Source of the DNA: Lacticaseibacillus rhamnosus
GTDB lineage: Bacteria; Bacillota; Bacilli; Lactobacillales; Lactobacillaceae
DNA: 64,000 bases
Assembly (NCBI RefSeq): GCF_900636965.1
Contig: NZ_LR134331.1
Span: 1,612,001 to 1,676,000 of the forward strand
Reading direction: 5' to 3'
The notes beneath the pieces were generated by a model, which was not told the origin of the DNA, made no database searches, and was given only the letters and a program-made list of their open reading frames with translations. The position numbers were made by a program, and so were the translations under genes. Positions 48,392 through 59,544 of the stretch are shown here, one piece after another (the first letter of the stretch is position 1; the number at the start of each line of letters is the position of its first letter).

Positions 48392-50431
48392 TTAATCCAA
48401 ACTGCCTTGCATCATGCGACTCGCAGCTAAGTATGCCGCTAACGGTTGATGCTCCGGTGCCAGCAAGTGAGGATCAGTTTTAAAAATTTTAGCAACAATC
48501 TGTTGAGCCACTTCCAGAGTCGGAAAGTCTCCGACCGGATCGGCCACTTTAAATTCCGGCAAGCCTGATTGCTTATCACCAAAAATATCACCGGAACCAC
48601 GCATTTCCAAGTCTTTTTGAGCTAATAAAAAGCCGTCATTGGTCTTGGTCATGATTTGCATTCGTGCAATCCCCTGTTCATTTTTTGGATCGGCAATCAA
48701 CAAACATTGGGCGGCCTTATTGCCACGCCCTACTCGACCCCTGAGCTGATGCAGTTGGGATAAGCCAAAACGATCAGCGTCAAAAATCGCCATCACCGTT
48801 GCGTTCGGCACATCCACGCCCACTTCGACAACGGTTGTGGAAACTAACACTGCAATGTCGCCATGGCTAAAAGCGCGCATGATTTGATCTTTCTCATCCG
48901 GCTTCATTTTGCCGTGAAGCAAGGCAACTTGCCCCACATCCCCCACGGCTTTTTGCATATCCGCAAAGAGCTGCTCGGCGTTTTGCAAATCGACCTTTTC
49001 AGATTCGGCAATCAGCGGCGTGATGGCAAAAACCTGACTGCCGGCTTGCACCTGACTGCGAATCAGTCGATAAACCTGTCCTACCTGATTCTTACGCAGC
49101 CAAGTGGTCGTAATCGGCTTCCGTCCGGCGGGTAGTTCGTCAATCGTTGAAACGTCCATTTCACCATAAGCCGTGATTGCTAACGTTCGCGGAATGGGCG
49201 TCGCTGTCATTGACAGGAGATCCGGCTTTTGCCCTTTCTCCTGCAGAATTTTTCGTTGGTTAACCCCAAAACGGTGCTGTTCATCAATGACAACTAAGCC
49301 AAGCGCTTTAAAATCAACGCCTTTTTGAATCAAAGCATGCGTGCCAATGATTAAATTCAAGGTGCCATCGCGCAATTCTGCCAACATTTCCCGCCGTTTT
49401 TTTGCCGTGGTCGATCCTGTTAGCAATCCCAACTTGACAGGAAAATCAGCAAATAATGCCTCCAGTTTGGCAAAATGCTGTTCTGCAAGCACTTCAGTGG
49501 GTACCATCAGTGCTGCTTGATAGCCCGCAGTCACCGCAGCGTATAAAACGATGGCGGCAACAATGGTTTTCCCGCTACCGACATCTCCTTGTAATAGGCG
49601 ATTCATGTGATTGGGTCGGCGCATATCGGCACAGATTTCGTTAACCACACGCTTTTGGGCATTCGTCAGCGAAAATGGCAAGGTTGCAATCAACGCCCGC
49701 AACGCCTGGTTATCATACGGAATCGCCAGGCCGTTATTGGCATTGTCGTTCAACTGTTTCAACGCCTGAATCTGTAGCTGAAACAGGAAGAACTCCCGGA
49801 AAACACCGCTGCGCCGGGCTGCTTTGGCTTCCTGCTGCGTATCCGGAAAATGCATGCCATGGACCAGTTGTTCGTCAGACATCAGACGATAGTGCGCGCG
49901 GATACTAGCCGGAATCAAGTCATGGATATTTTGATGATCCCGTGCCCACGCCGCCTTGATTAGCTCCAGCAAGGTGCCCATACGAACATTTTTATTCACC
50001 GTATAAATCGCCGCCATTGACGGTTGATCCTGAGACTGAGTCGCCAGAATCTTCATCCCGGTAAGACTGCGCCGCTGAGCATCCCACTTACCAAAAACCG
50101 CAGCTTCATCGCCCATTTGGAACCGATCTTTTAACCATGGCTGATTATAGAAGGTCACCAAAATCACGCTGCGTTCGACTTGCAATTTAACGTTCACCCG
50201 GCTGCGATGCGGACCAAAGCGGCTGATAACCGGATCAGCCACCACGACACCTTTAATCGTCAGTTTTTCCTGATCAGCTGCCTCAGCAAGATCTTTGACT
50301 TTAAGATCGTCGTAGCGAAACGGAAAATAAAAAAGGACGTCGCCCACGGTATGAATACCGAGACTGGCCAATCCTTCTTCTCGTTTTGGCCCTACACCAG
50401 GTAAAACCCGAACCGGATCCGTGAGCGCCAT
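48392..50431 (-). CDS. recG: ATP-dependent DNA helicase RecG
   Basis: Branch-migration helicase acting on stalled forks. 679 residues: N-terminal wedge/OB domain, helicase motifs [17 protein letters not shown] (I), [13 protein letters not shown] (II), [13 protein letters not shown] (III), and C-terminal [16 protein letters not shown]. Strong AAAGGAGG site. Confidence 0.98.
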   Translation of the reverse strand: MALTDPVRVLPGVGPKREEGLASLGIHTVGDVLFYFPFRYDDLKVKDLAEAADQEKLTIKGVVVADPVISRFGPHRSRVNVKLQVERSVILVTFYNQPWLKDRFQMGDEAAVFGKWDAQRRSLTGMKILATQSQDQPSMAAIYTVNKNVRMGTLLELIKAAWARDHQNIHDLIPASIRAHYRLMSDEQLVHGMHFPDTQQEAKAARRSGVFREFFLFQLQIQALKQLNDNANNGLAIPYDNQALRALIATLPFSLTNAQKRVVNEICADMRRPNHMNRLLQGDVGSGKTIVAAIVLYAAVTAGYQAALMVPTEVLAEQHFAKLEALFADFPVKLGLLTGSTTAKKRREMLAELRDGTLNLIIGTHALIQKGVDFKALGLVVIDEQHRFGVNQRKILQEKGQKPDLLSMTATPIPRTLAITAYGEMDVSTIDELPAGRKPITTTWLRKNQVGQVYRLIRSQVQAGSQVFAITPLIAESEKVDLQNAEQLFADMQKAVGDVGQVALLHGKMKPDEKDQIMRAFSHGDIAVLVSTTVVEVGVDVPNATVMAIFDADRFGLSQLHQLRGRVGRGNKAAQCLLIADPKNEQGIARMQIMTKTNDGFLLAQKDLEMRGSGDIFGDKQSGLPEFKVADPVGDFPTLEVAQQIVAKIFKTDPHLLAPEHQPLAAYLAASRMMQGSLD

Positions 50432-50495
50432 CTTCTACCTCCTTTCGCGTTGATGCCTTGACCTCATCACGGCATAGATTTTCTGTCAGTCTCGT

Positions 50496-50521
50496 AAAAA
50501 AGTGCCCCGCATGCGGGACAC
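50496..50521 (-). terminator. Terminator after fakA
   Basis: GTGTCCCGC pairs with GCGGGGCAC (one G-T pair) on the minus strand, followed by TTTTTT. Confidence 0.9.
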
Positions 50522-50543
50522 CTTGACAAGTGAGGCAAACGCT

Positions 50544-52220
50544 TTATTCAACCGAAACAAAATAAGGATAAACCGGTTGATCCCCTTGATGAATTTCAAA
50601 TTCAAGGTCTGGGTGCTGATCGCCCACCGCAGCCGCAATTGCTTTGGCTTCGCTTTGGCTGGCATCTGCCCCAACAATAATGGTGACGATTTCACTGTCA
50701 GCGTTAATCATCTTATTCACCATCGCAATCGCCGCAACTTCACGATTCTGATCGGTCACACTGATCGTTCCGTCAATGATACCCATCCAGTCGTGGTTCT
50801 TAATAGCAAGTCCATTGATGGTCGTATCCCGAATAGCCTGGGTGATGGAACCACTGACAACATTTGGCAATTGCGCGGTCATTTCACTTTGATTCGTCGC
50901 CAAATCGGCATCCGGATTATAGCCAAGCATCGCGGTCATGCCTTGGTTAATCGTCTTACTTTTGACAACGGCCACTTCAACATCTGTGGCGGCCTTGGCT
51001 GCGGCTTCAGCGGCCATGAAAATATTACCGTTATTCGGTAGCACGATAACATGCTTGGCATGGGCTGACTTGACCGCATCCAAAATATCATTGGTGCTTG
51101 GATTCATTGTCTGACCACCGTTAAGCACATACGTGACGCCTAAACTCTTGAATAGCTCACCAAGCCCCTGTCCGGCTGCAATGGCAACCACGCCCATTTC
51201 AGCTAACGGTTGCGTATCGGCCTTAGCATCCAAAGCCCCTTCACGTTCGATGATACTTTCTTGTTGCAAACGCATGTTATCGACTTTGATCTTTAACAGA
51301 TCGCCAAACTGTTGCCCGTATCGAAAAACCGTTCCTGGATGTTCGGTATGGACATGCACTTTAACGACTTCTTCATCGGCCACGACCAGCGTTGAATCAC
51401 CCAAAGTATTCAGGTAATTACGGAATGGTTCGTAATCAAAGTGTTTAAACTGATCGCCATGACCTAGCTCGACCATCATTTCGGTACAGTAGCCGTACAC
51501 GATATCAGCCGGATCAAGTTGGGTCTGAGCGCTTTGATGATGCACGGCGTTGATCATTTCCGTCATTTCTTCATCGGTCACATCATGTACATCTGAACTG
51601 ATTTCACCGGACAAGCCTTCACGGAAACCTTCATAAATGAAAACCAATCCTTGACCGCCTGAATCAACCACCCCGACTTCTTTTAATACCGCAAGAAGAT
51701 CGGGAGTTTTGGCTAAAGCACGTTTGGCGCCTTTAACCACCGCGGTCATCACGACTAAAGCATCGTCCGAGCCGTTAGCCGCCTTCAGCCCCGCTTTGGC
51801 TGCTTCACGCGCAACCGTCAAGATCGTGCCTTCGACCGGCTTCATGACCGCTTTGTAGGCAGTCTCCACCCCGTGGGCAAAAGCATCGGCCAAATCCTGT
51901 GCGCTCAGATTCTTCTTACCTTCAACGCTTTTGGCGAATCCTCGGAAAAGCTGCGAACTGATCACGCCCGAATTACCACGAGCACCCATCAGCAAGCCTT
52001 TCCCGAGACGTTTAGCCAGCGCACCGACAGCGTCTTCATTTGACTCCAATACTGCTTTGGCACCGGTCTGAAAAGTCAGATTCATGTTAGTTCCGGTATC
52101 ACCATCCGGAACCGGAAAAACGTTTAGTGAATTCACAAATTCAGCATTTTTATTAATACGATGTGCGGCTACCCGGATCATGTCCTGGAATTTAGTCGCC
52201 GTAATTTCGGTTACTGCCAC
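50544..52220 (-). CDS. fakA: Fatty acid kinase FakA (DAK2 domain, YloV)
   Basis: ATP-binding subunit of the kinase that phosphorylates host-derived or recycled fatty acids bound to FakB. 558 residues. The N-terminal DAK2 domain has NVFPVPDGDTGTNMNLTF and GLLMGARGNSGVISSQLFRG; SGGQGLVFIYEGF and the C-terminal YloV domain with VLPNNGNIFMAAEAAA follow. It starts at GTG with GAGGAGG. Always paired with an Asp23 gene, as here. Confidence 0.95.
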   Translation of the reverse strand: MAVTEITATKFQDMIRVAAHRINKNAEFVNSLNVFPVPDGDTGTNMNLTFQTGAKAVLESNEDAVGALAKRLGKGLLMGARGNSGVISSQLFRGFAKSVEGKKNLSAQDLADAFAHGVETAYKAVMKPVEGTILTVAREAAKAGLKAANGSDDALVVMTAVVKGAKRALAKTPDLLAVLKEVGVVDSGGQGLVFIYEGFREGLSGEISSDVHDVTDEEMTEMINAVHHQSAQTQLDPADIVYGYCTEMMVELGHGDQFKHFDYEPFRNYLNTLGDSTLVVADEEVVKVHVHTEHPGTVFRYGQQFGDLLKIKVDNMRLQQESIIEREGALDAKADTQPLAEMGVVAIAAGQGLGELFKSLGVTYVLNGGQTMNPSTNDILDAVKSAHAKHVIVLPNNGNIFMAAEAAAKAATDVEVAVVKSKTINQGMTAMLGYNPDADLATNQSEMTAQLPNVVSGSITQAIRDTTINGLAIKNHDWMGIIDGTISVTDQNREVAAIAMVNKMINADSEIVTIIVGADASQSEAKAIAAAVGDQHPDLEFEIHQGDQPVYPYFVSVE

Positions 52221-52280
52221 GAAACATCCTCCTCGAAGAACTTCATTATCTGATCACCGTCGCAAAACGGTGCGTTAACG

Positions 52281-52643
52281 TCAGTCGCCTAATACCTTGA
52301 CGCCTTGGACGATGACGGTCACTTCATCGGTTGTGACCCCCAACATCGTTTCGAGGTTGTATTTTACTTTGTCTTGGACATTTCGGCAAACTTCGGATAT
52401 TTTGGTGCCATAACTGACAATGATATTCACTTCGATTTTCACGCCATTGTCGGTTTGGCGTACCACAACACCGCGCGCATAATTCTCGCGCTTCAAAATA
52501 TCATTGAGATTATCCCGGATCTGGTTACGACTGGCCATCCCGACAATGCCATAGATTGACGTTGCCGCACCGCCAACCACTGTTGCAATGACACTATTGG
52601 AAATGTCGATAATCCCATATTTGGTTTTGATCTTGACCGCCAT
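52281..52643 (-). CDS. Asp23/YloU family protein
   Basis: 120 residues. MAVKIKTKYGIIDISNSVIA, VVRQTDNGVKIEVNIIVSYG and NVQDKVKYNLETMLG are family features. Members are small envelope-stress-related proteins; this one is the YloU type linked to fakA. Good AGGAGG site. Confidence 0.94.
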   Translation of the reverse strand: MAVKIKTKYGIIDISNSVIATVVGGAATSIYGIVGMASRNQIRDNLNDILKRENYARGVVVRQTDNGVKIEVNIIVSYGTKISEVCRNVQDKVKYNLETMLGVTTDEVTVIVQGVKVLGD

Positions 52644-52700
52644 GCTGTATCCTCCTAGCCATTCACGATGCTATTTTCACCGCATACAATTCTAACAGAT

Positions 52701-52709
52701 AGTTTAGCA
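52701..52709 (-). promoter_or_regulatory. Candidate extended -10 for asp23-fakA
   Basis: TGC-TAAACT on the minus strand about 60 bases before the start; no good -35 box. Confidence 0.35.
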
Positions 52710-52803
52710 TAGGGAAGAAGTCATTAAAAGCGCGCACGATTCGAAACCACGGTCGACTAAGCTAATCATGCTGCCTGTCATTGCTTCCCTGATGACCTGA
52801 CAC

Positions 52804-52855
52804 AAAAAGATCCTGACAATGAAGGATGCATCACATTCATTGTCAGGATCTTTTT
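52804..52855. terminator. Bidirectional hairpin terminator after rpmB
   Basis: GATCCTGACAATGAA is the reverse complement of TTCATTGTCAGGATC with a 12-base loop, flanked by A-run and T-run. Confidence 0.92.
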
Positions 52856-52868
52856 AATCGTTATGGGA

Positions 52869-53054
52869 TCAAACCCGGGTCACTTTACCTGATTTAAGGG
52901 CACGTGCAGAAACCCATACCCGCTTTGGTTTACCATCAACAAGGATCCGAACCTTGTGCAGGTTGGCTTTCCATTGGCGCCGGCTTGAATTCAAAGCGTG
53001 AGAACGCTTGTTGCCAAACGTGGTATGACGACCAGTAATAACATCTTTAGCCAC
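52869..53054 (-). CDS. rpmB: Large ribosomal subunit protein bL28
   Basis: 61 residues. GTG start with [27 protein letters not shown] and [20 protein letters not shown] are typical. The four cysteines of the zinc-binding L28 form are absent, so this is the C-minus form. Transcribed opposite to nothing; alone between thiN and asp23. Confidence 0.97.
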   Translation of the reverse strand: MAKDVITGRHTTFGNKRSHALNSSRRQWKANLHKVRILVDGKPKRVWVSARALKSGKVTRV

Positions 53055-53208
53055 AATATGACCTCCTTTTTTTCAAGGTCACCCTCGAATTTTTCACTCA
53101 ACTAACTTATCATAGGCCCGCGGTGAATGCAAGAAGTTTTGCAAAGTAAAAATACTTGACAGGCTTAAAACAACAGCTCAATCTGCTCTTTTTTCCGACC
53201 TTACCGCG

Positions 53209-53877
53209 TTAATTATCGACTTTTTGTCCGCGGCGATCGCGGCTATAGACAATCGCAACGACACCCTTTGTCCAGCTCACCGTAAATGGTTTAGTCCCGA
53301 CAAATTCATTGGAAGCCCACGAAAATGGCGAAGCATTGTCCCACGCCTTTAACGGGTACTTGGCGCCAGTAATCGTCAAGTCGGTGATAGGGGTTAAATT
53401 GACAACTGCCACATAGCGATAACCTGGCAGCGGTTGAATTTCATGGACACCCGGGGCATAGTAATCGACCCGATTCTGCACATCCAAAAGGTGAATGCGT
53501 TCAATCGCGGGTAGAAATCGCGACTGGAGCGGCAAAAACAAATTGGACAAGAAATGATCCAGTCGCCCACCGGTTGCCCCCAGTATGATCACGTCACCAG
53601 TCGAAAAACATTGTAAAGCAGCTTTGACGGCGAGCTCTGTGTCGGTATCATCTTTTTCTGAAGGGACTTGCTGAATTTTCTTGACGTGTTCACGGACGTC
53701 GCGTAACTCGCTCAAGGTTAATGAGTCAAAATCGCCAACTGCCAGATCCGGCTGAATGCCCGCTTCAACAAGATGCAAGGTTCCCCGATCGACGCCAATC
53801 CATACCCCCAGCAACTGTTGCCAGTCAGTCGGTAAATCATCATGCGGGCCGCCAGCCATGATATTGATAGTTGTCAT
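53209..53877 (-). CDS. thiN: Thiamine pyrophosphokinase
   Basis: Converts thiamine to thiamine diphosphate. 222 residues. Motifs WIGVDRGTLHLVEAGIQPDL, AVGDFDS, EKDDTDTELAV and GATGGRLDHFLSNL. Its ATG overlaps the rpe stop (ATGA). Last gene of the prpC-prkC-rsgA-rpe-thiN run. Confidence 0.96.
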   Translation of the reverse strand: MTTINIMAGGPHDDLPTDWQQLLGVWIGVDRGTLHLVEAGIQPDLAVGDFDSLTLSELRDVREHVKKIQQVPSEKDDTDTELAVKAALQCFSTGDVIILGATGGRLDHFLSNLFLPLQSRFLPAIERIHLLDVQNRVDYYAPGVHEIQPLPGYRYVAVVNLTPITDLTITGAKYPLKAWDNASPFSWASNEFVGTKPFTVSWTKGVVAIVYSRDRRGQKVDN

Positions 53878-54524
53878 TGAACCGCCTCACGTAAAGACGA
53901 GATGGCCGCACCGACATCACTGGCACTAAAGACGTATGAACCGGCCACAAAAATATCGGTCCCCGCATCTGCTGCAGCTTTCACGGTTTTGGCATTAATG
54001 CCGCCGTCTACTTCAATATCAAAATGCAACCCGCGATCCTGGCGCAATTGATGCAATCGGGCAACTTTATCCACCATGGCAGTCAAAAACTTCTGGCCGC
54101 CAAATCCCGGATTAACGGTCATGACCAATACCTGATCGACAAGCGGTAAAACTTCTTCCAAACTGCTTAAAGGCGTGCCCGGATTCACCACGACCCCCGC
54201 ACGAACCCCGGTCGCTGCGATATGCTGAAGAACGCCATATAAGTGATCAGTCGCTTCCTCATGCACCAAAATCGTATCGGCTCCGGCTTCGGCAAAGGCA
54301 GGCGCCCACGCTGCTGGATCACTGACCATTAGATGAACCTCTAACGGTAAGTTGGTAACCGGGCGTAATGCCTGCACGACTAATGGACCAAATGTCAGAT
54401 TAGCGACAAAATGACCGTCCATAACATCAACATGCAGCAAGTCGGCACCTGCCTGCTCCACTTTTTCAACATCACGGGCTAAATGAGCAAAGTCGGCGCT
54501 TAGAATCGACGGGGCAATTTTCAT
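53874..54524 (-). CDS. rpe: Ribulose-phosphate 3-epimerase
   Basis: Interconverts ribulose-5-phosphate and xylulose-5-phosphate in the pentose phosphate pathway. 216 residues, TIM barrel: IAPSILSADFAHLA, LHVDVMDGHFVANLTFGP, MTVNPGFGGQKF and IEVDGGINAKT, with the metal-binding His and Asp residues. GGAGGG site. Confidence 0.97.
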   Translation of the reverse strand: MKIAPSILSADFAHLARDVEKVEQAGADLLHVDVMDGHFVANLTFGPLVVQALRPVTNLPLEVHLMVSDPAAWAPAFAEAGADTILVHEEATDHLYGVLQHIAATGVRAGVVVNPGTPLSSLEEVLPLVDQVLVMTVNPGFGGQKFLTAMVDKVARLHQLRQDRGLHFDIEVDGGINAKTVKAAADAGTDIFVAGSYVFSASDVGAAISSLREAVQ

Positions 54525-54551
54525 GAGAATCCCTCCATTTTAAAAGATGAA

Positions 54552-55457
54552 CTACTTTTTCTTATACACTGGGCGCTTGCCACTTAATTCTTCTCGAAAC
54601 TGTAAATAATTTTCATAGCGACTGGCCATGATCTTTCCGGCATCCAATGCGGCTTTGACGGCACATTGCGGCTCGCTGACATGCTGACAGCCCCGGAATT
54701 TACAGTGCGGGGCCAAGGCAACAAATTCAGGAAAGCGATCCCGCAAGTCATCAAGCGTCACGTCCAACAAACCGAGTGAGGAAAACCCCGGCGTGTCAGC
54801 AACTAGCCCGCCATGAATCGGATATAGATCGGTTGTGCGCGTGGTATGCTTACCGCGATTTAACGCCCGACTAATGGTTCCGGTAGCCAAATCCAACCCC
54901 GGCACCAAATGATTGATCAAGGTCGACTTCCCTGCACCGGTTTGACCCGTAAAAATAGTCAGCTTGTCAGCAAAACTAGCCTGAACTTGATTCAACGTGG
55001 CAGGATCAAAGGCTGCTTCGGGCATGAAAACCGCATATCCAATAGCCTGATAACCGGCTAAAGCTTCTTCAATTTGCTTCAACAGCCGATCAGGCGCCAA
55101 GTCGGTTTTGGTGAGGTAAATTTCGGCATGAATCGCATGCCCTTCCAGATAAACCAAAAACCGATCGAGCAGATTCAACGAAAAATCCGGTTCAACGGCT
55201 GAGACAATCAACAAAGCCTGATCCACATTGGCTACTGGTGGGCGCACCAACGCATTGTGCCGTGGCAGCAGCCGCAACAAATAGCCTTCATCATCACCTT
55301 GACCCGGCTGAAATACGGCAAAATCGCCAACTAGTGGCGTGATCTTGTCATTCCGCAGGCTTCCGCGACCACGAGTGCGATAAATTGCACCATCAACTGC
55401 AAGATCATAATACCCGCTGATTTGTTTGATAATTCTTCCGGTTAATTCTTCACTCAT
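54552..55457 (-). CDS. rsgA: Ribosome small subunit GTPase RsgA
   Basis: Circularly permuted GTPase for late 30S maturation. 301 residues: N-terminal OB domain, G4 TKTD, then G1 [15 protein letters not shown] and G3 DTPGFSSLG, and the C-terminal zinc site [14 protein letters not shown]. The ATG overlaps the prkC stop (ATGA), so it is coupled. Confidence 0.97.
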   Translation of the reverse strand: MSEELTGRIIKQISGYYDLAVDGAIYRTRGRGSLRNDKITPLVGDFAVFQPGQGDDEGYLLRLLPRHNALVRPPVANVDQALLIVSAVEPDFSLNLLDRFLVYLEGHAIHAEIYLTKTDLAPDRLLKQIEEALAGYQAIGYAVFMPEAAFDPATLNQVQASFADKLTIFTGQTGAGKSTLINHLVPGLDLATGTISRALNRGKHTTRTTDLYPIHGGLVADTPGFSSLGLLDVTLDDLRDRFPEFVALAPHCKFRGCQHVSEPQCAVKAALDAGKIMASRYENYLQFREELSGKRPVYKKK

Positions 55458-57454
55458 TGTGTAATATTGTACTCCTGTGCGACAACGGTGCCATCTCGTA
55501 CCACCCGATAACTACCCGGATACGTCTTGTTGACTTGCAAGGTAATGGTGACCTGATTATCCGCGGTAATATTAAACGTCTTGTCAACCGAGTCAATGTT
55601 ATGTGTCTTATCGCCGATGAACACCTGAACCCCGTTTGGCGTCGGTCCACTGCTGCTAGCACTGCCACTACTGCTTCCGCTGCCACTGGTTGTGCTAGAT
55701 GATGCTGGCGCCTGATAAGGAATTGAAATGGTTTTGGTAACGGTTTTGAGTTCATCAGGATCCGGGCCTTGAGAAATCGTCACATTGACCGTATCGCCTG
55801 CGTGAACCTGCGTGCCAGCAGCCGGATTCTGGCTAATTACCATGCCGGTATCAACGGTGTCGGAATGACTCTGAGCAATCACAATCTTAAGTCCGACCTC
55901 ATTTGCGTAGTCACGCAGACTCTTTTCCGTATAACCGGTAAGATCCCGCAGTGCAAAGGCCGTATTGACTTTCTTAATCGGCTCTGCAACATCAAACGTA
56001 ATCGTGGTTTTACTTGCAATGACTTTTTTGCCGGGTTTAATGCTTTGTGCCGTGATTTTTCCGGCTGCGACCGAATTTGTTCGAACCACTTTTTCCTTGA
56101 CGGTAACACCGCGTTTTTGCAAATCGGATTTTGCATCCGTATAATCCTGACCGACATAATTATCCAAGGTAATGCGCGGCTGTCCGCGACTCAGTATCAG
56201 ATCAACCGCCGATCCTTCTTTGACACTGACCTGCCGCTTAGGACTAGAGTCTATAACCAGATCCCTATCGACTTTGGTTGAGTAAGTATAGCGATACTTT
56301 CCGACCTTCAATCGCGAACTGGTTAGTGCCGTTTTGGCTTGCGTCTTGGTCATCCCGCGCAAATCAGGTACCGTCACATCGGCTTTTTGATTGGCCGTCA
56401 CCAATCCAATTCCTACCAGTATTAACATCACGATCAAGGCGCTCAGGCCGATCATCAACCATCGCCGTCGTTTCTTCTTAGCCTGGCCATCTGGTGAGTG
56501 GTGTTCAGCAGGTTGGTTTGCGTGATCGTCATCATCATGCGGTGGCTTGGGGCCGTTGGGAATGACCGGTACAATGCGCGTCTCATCCAAATCATCTTTT
56601 GGAATCACATACTTGGCTTCGTGAGCCCGGGCAGGACTGAGTGCCGTGCTGAGATCGCTTGCCATGGCATCGGCACTTGTATACCGATTAGCCGGATTCT
56701 TCGCCGTGGCTTTAAAAACAACATTCTCCAGTGCCTGAGGAATATGGGGATCAAAAGCGCGCACGGATGGAATTTCTTCTTGAAAATGTTTCAACGCAAT
56801 CGAAACCGCCGAGTCGCCTTCAAACGGCACCGAACCGGTTAACATTTCAAATAAAATAATACCAAGTGCATAAATATCGCTTTGCCGTGTGGGCATACTG
56901 CCGCGTGCCTGCTCCGGTGATAAGTAATGGACAGAGCCTAACAGAGAGTTGGTCATCGTCATTGAATTTTCCGATAACGCTACCGCAATGCCAAAATCGG
57001 TAATCTTGGCGTTACCATCCGGATCAATCAAAATATTTTGCGGTTTTAAATCACGATGGATAATATTGTGGTCATGCGCGGTCTGAACGGCTGACAAGAT
57101 CTGTTCCATCATATCGACAACGCGTTGATAAGGAATCGGGAAGTGTTCAACGATATAGTGTTTCAAATCAGAGCCTTTGACATACTCCATCACCAAAAAC
57201 TGCTGGCCGTGACTTTCACCCACATCATAAATCGACACAATATTGGGATGGACCAATTCACTTGTCGCCATGGCTTCACGCTGAAATCGGCGCACCGTAT
57301 CCGGGTCATTTTGAAGATCAAGCCGTAAAACTTTGACCGCAACATCACGGTCAAGGATCAGATCGCGTGCCAAATAAACGTTGGCCATACCGCCTTCGCC
57401 TAACGTTTTGATGAGCTTATAGCGTTCATTTAAAATCGTCCCCGGCTCGATCAT
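55454..57454 (-). CDS. prkC: Serine/threonine protein kinase PrkC/Stk with PASTA domains
   Basis: Membrane kinase that senses cell wall fragments. 666 residues: kinase domain ([11 protein letters not shown] near 18, HRDLKPQNI near 133, DFGIA), linker, one membrane helix at about 334-355, three PASTA domains (about 360-425, 426-495, 496-570), an S/G-rich linker and a C-terminal domain of about 57 residues of its own ([20 protein letters not shown] onwards). The ATG overlaps the prpC stop (ATGA). Confidence 0.97.
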   Translation of the reverse strand: MIEPGTILNERYKLIKTLGEGGMANVYLARDLILDRDVAVKVLRLDLQNDPDTVRRFQREAMATSELVHPNIVSIYDVGESHGQQFLVMEYVKGSDLKHYIVEHFPIPYQRVVDMMEQILSAVQTAHDHNIIHRDLKPQNILIDPDGNAKITDFGIAVALSENSMTMTNSLLGSVHYLSPEQARGSMPTRQSDIYALGIILFEMLTGSVPFEGDSAVSIALKHFQEEIPSVRAFDPHIPQALENVVFKATAKNPANRYTSADAMASDLSTALSPARAHEAKYVIPKDDLDETRIVPVIPNGPKPPHDDDDHANQPAEHHSPDGQAKKKRRRWLMIGLSALIVMLILVGIGLVTANQKADVTVPDLRGMTKTQAKTALTSSRLKVGKYRYTYSTKVDRDLVIDSSPKRQVSVKEGSAVDLILSRGQPRITLDNYVGQDYTDAKSDLQKRGVTVKEKVVRTNSVAAGKITAQSIKPGKKVIASKTTITFDVAEPIKKVNTAFALRDLTGYTEKSLRDYANEVGLKIVIAQSHSDTVDTGMVISQNPAAGTQVHAGDTVNVTISQGPDPDELKTVTKTISIPYQAPASSSTTSGSGSSSGSASSSGPTPNGVQVFIGDKTHNIDSVDKTFNITADNQVTITLQVNKTYPGSYRVVRDGTVVAQEYNITQ

Positions 57455-58194
57455 GACGGTTCCCTCCGATCCTGATGAATGATCAAAGCAGTGATATTGT
57501 CCGGACCCCCGGCAGCATTAGCCCGTAGAATTAGCTCCTGGGCCTTGCTTCCAATTGGCATATCCTGACGTAAAACTGCCGCAATGGCTTCATTATCGAC
57601 CATATTCGTTAACCCATCCGAGCACAGCAGCAAATAATCATCAAATTCCATATCATAAATTGTCACATCTGCGTCAACATCGCTGCTAACTCCCAGCGAA
57701 CGGGTGATCACGTTGCGTTGGGGAAAACGTTTGGCTTCTTCAGGGGTTAATTCACCATGTTTGACCAATTCGTTAACCAAACTATGATCCTCGGTAATCT
57801 GAACCAGATGCCCGTTGCGATATAAATACCCGCGCGAATCCCCGATATTGGCAACGACAAAACGGGTACCGCTAATGATCACTGCTACAACCGTTGTACC
57901 CATACCAGATAAGTCAGTATATTGTTTAGCCTTTTGCAGAATCATGTCATTTTCCTGCTGCAACTCAAAAATAAGCCAGCGGACGATGGACTCAATCTCG
58001 GCAGTGTCGGTTTTTTCAAAAGCATAGCCGAGATGGGAGACGGCCATTTCACTCGCCACGTCCCCGCCGCGATGGCCTCCCATTCCATCAGCCACTAAAG
58101 CAAGCGTGGCCTCAGACTGATTCTTAAAGATGCCAACATAATCCTGGTTATTTGGCCGGCGCCGACCAATATCGGTGCGATAAGCAAACTCCAT
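57451..58194 (-). CDS. prpC: PP2C-type protein phosphatase PrpC/Stp
   Basis: Removes phosphate from PrkC targets. 247 residues: [64 protein letters not shown] and [10 protein letters not shown], with the metal-binding aspartates. GAGGGG site; 9 bases behind rsmB. Confidence 0.97.
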   Translation of the reverse strand: MEFAYRTDIGRRRPNNQDYVGIFKNQSEATLALVADGMGGHRGGDVASEMAVSHLGYAFEKTDTAEIESIVRWLIFELQQENDMILQKAKQYTDLSGMGTTVVAVIISGTRFVVANIGDSRGYLYRNGHLVQITEDHSLVNELVKHGELTPEEAKRFPQRNVITRSLGVSSDVDADVTIYDMEFDDYLLLCSDGLTNMVDNEAIAAVLRQDMPIGSKAQELILRANAAGGPDNITALIIHQDRREPS

Positions 58195-58203
58195 ACATAC
58201 CCC

Positions 58204-59544
58204 TCATTTACGGCGAATCAGACTGGCGATGAAAAAGCCATCGGTATCATAATCGTCGGGAAATAATTGCAAAGCTGGTGCGCCATGCGTTTTGGCAAGT
58301 GGTTTTAGCGTCAAAACAGGTACCTGTTCGAACTCGGGATGCGTTGCTAAGAAGTGGGCCACCACATCCTGATTTTCCTCTTTTACCATTGTACATGTAC
58401 TATACGTCAAGCGGCCACCGATTTTTAAAGTAGGTGCAACACTATCGAGAATCGCCAACTGAATTTTTTGCAGGTGTTGCAAGTCTTCAGGCTGTTTTGT
58501 GTACTTGATCTCGGGTTTACGCCGAATGAGCCCTAACCCGGAACAAGGTGCATCTACTAAAATTTTATCGAAAGACTCAGCAGCAAAGTTAGCCGCAACC
58601 TGACGCGCATCCATCACCTGTGCCGCCACGCGATCATCAAGGTCTAACCGCTTAGCATTTTGTTGAATCAAGCGGACTTTATTGGCGTGCAGATCCAAGG
58701 CAGTGACCCGCCCGCCTTGGTCAGGATCCAGATACTGGGCAATGTGCGTGGTTTTGCCGCCAGGAGCTGCACACGCATCAAGAACCTGATCGCCTGGTTG
58801 TACATCCAGACTCGGCGCCACAAGCATCGAGCTTTCATCCTGCATGGTATACAGACCGTCCGCAAATTCCCGGGTGCCAGCTAAATGACCGCCCGGCGCA
58901 ACTAGGCCAACTGGCGTGAGCGGACTTTCTTTTAACGCTGGAAATTGAGGCTGCAACGCCTTCAACAAAGCTGCCGCCGTTGTTTTCGTTGTGTTGACGC
59001 GAATCGAAGCATGGGCCGGCTGGTTAATGGCTGCTAGAATCTTGGCGGTCTTTGTCTCGCCTAGCTGTGCTTGCAGCTTTTTTACCAGCCAAACCGGCGT
59101 ACTGCTGGTAATCGCCAAGCGTTGAATCGGATCAGCAATTGTCATCGGATCGGGGTAACCACTGCGCTGTGCCTGCCGTAAAACACCGGTCACAAATTTA
59201 GCCACCCCTTGATGGCCTAATTTTTTAGCGATTTCCGTACTGTCAAAGAAAACCGCTCGTGCCGGCACCTTATCTAAATACTGCAGCTGATACACTGACG
59301 TCTGCAACAGACAACGCACCCAAGTATCTAATTGTCGTGTTTTAACAAACGGCGCCAAAAGATAATCCAGCGTCAATTGGTGCTGAATCACGCCATAGAC
59401 AATGTTTGTCAGTAAACCGGCGTCACGCGAATCCAGCTGATATTTGGTGATCACGTGATCGAGCGTCAGGTTGGAATAGCCGCCTTTACCCATGACGCGG
59501 GTTAAGGTTTGAACGGCTAACAGTCGCGGATTATTCGGGGTCAT
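58204..59544 (-). CDS. rsmB: 16S rRNA (cytosine967-C5)-methyltransferase RsmB
   Basis: 446 residues: NusB-like N-terminal domain (1-140) and a SAM methyltransferase domain with DACAAPGGKTTHIAQYL, VDAPCSGLGLIRRKPEI (first cysteine) and LTYSTCTMVKEENQ (catalytic cysteine). It overlaps fmt by 14 bases; AGGTGA site. Confidence 0.96.
   Translation of the reverse strand: MTPNNPRLLAVQTLTRVMGKGGYSNLTLDHVITKYQLDSRDAGLLTNIVYGVIQHQLTLDYLLAPFVKTRQLDTWVRCLLQTSVYQLQYLDKVPARAVFFDSTEIAKKLGHQGVAKFVTGVLRQAQRSGYPDPMTIADPIQRLAITSSTPVWLVKKLQAQLGETKTAKILAAINQPAHASIRVNTTKTTAAALLKALQPQFPALKESPLTPVGLVAPGGHLAGTREFADGLYTMQDESSMLVAPSLDVQPGDQVLDACAAPGGKTTHIAQYLDPDQGGRVTALDLHANKVRLIQQNAKRLDLDDRVAAQVMDARQVAANFAAESFDKILVDAPCSGLGLIRRKPEIKYTKQPEDLQHLQKIQLAILDSVAPTLKIGGRLTYSTCTMVKEENQDVVAHFLATHPEFEQVPVLTLKPLAKTHGAPALQLFPDDYDTDGFFIASLIRRK

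Noticed and set aside
53156-53190. Plus-strand TTGACA as a promoter
   Set aside because: No -10 box at the right distance and no plus-strand gene follows.
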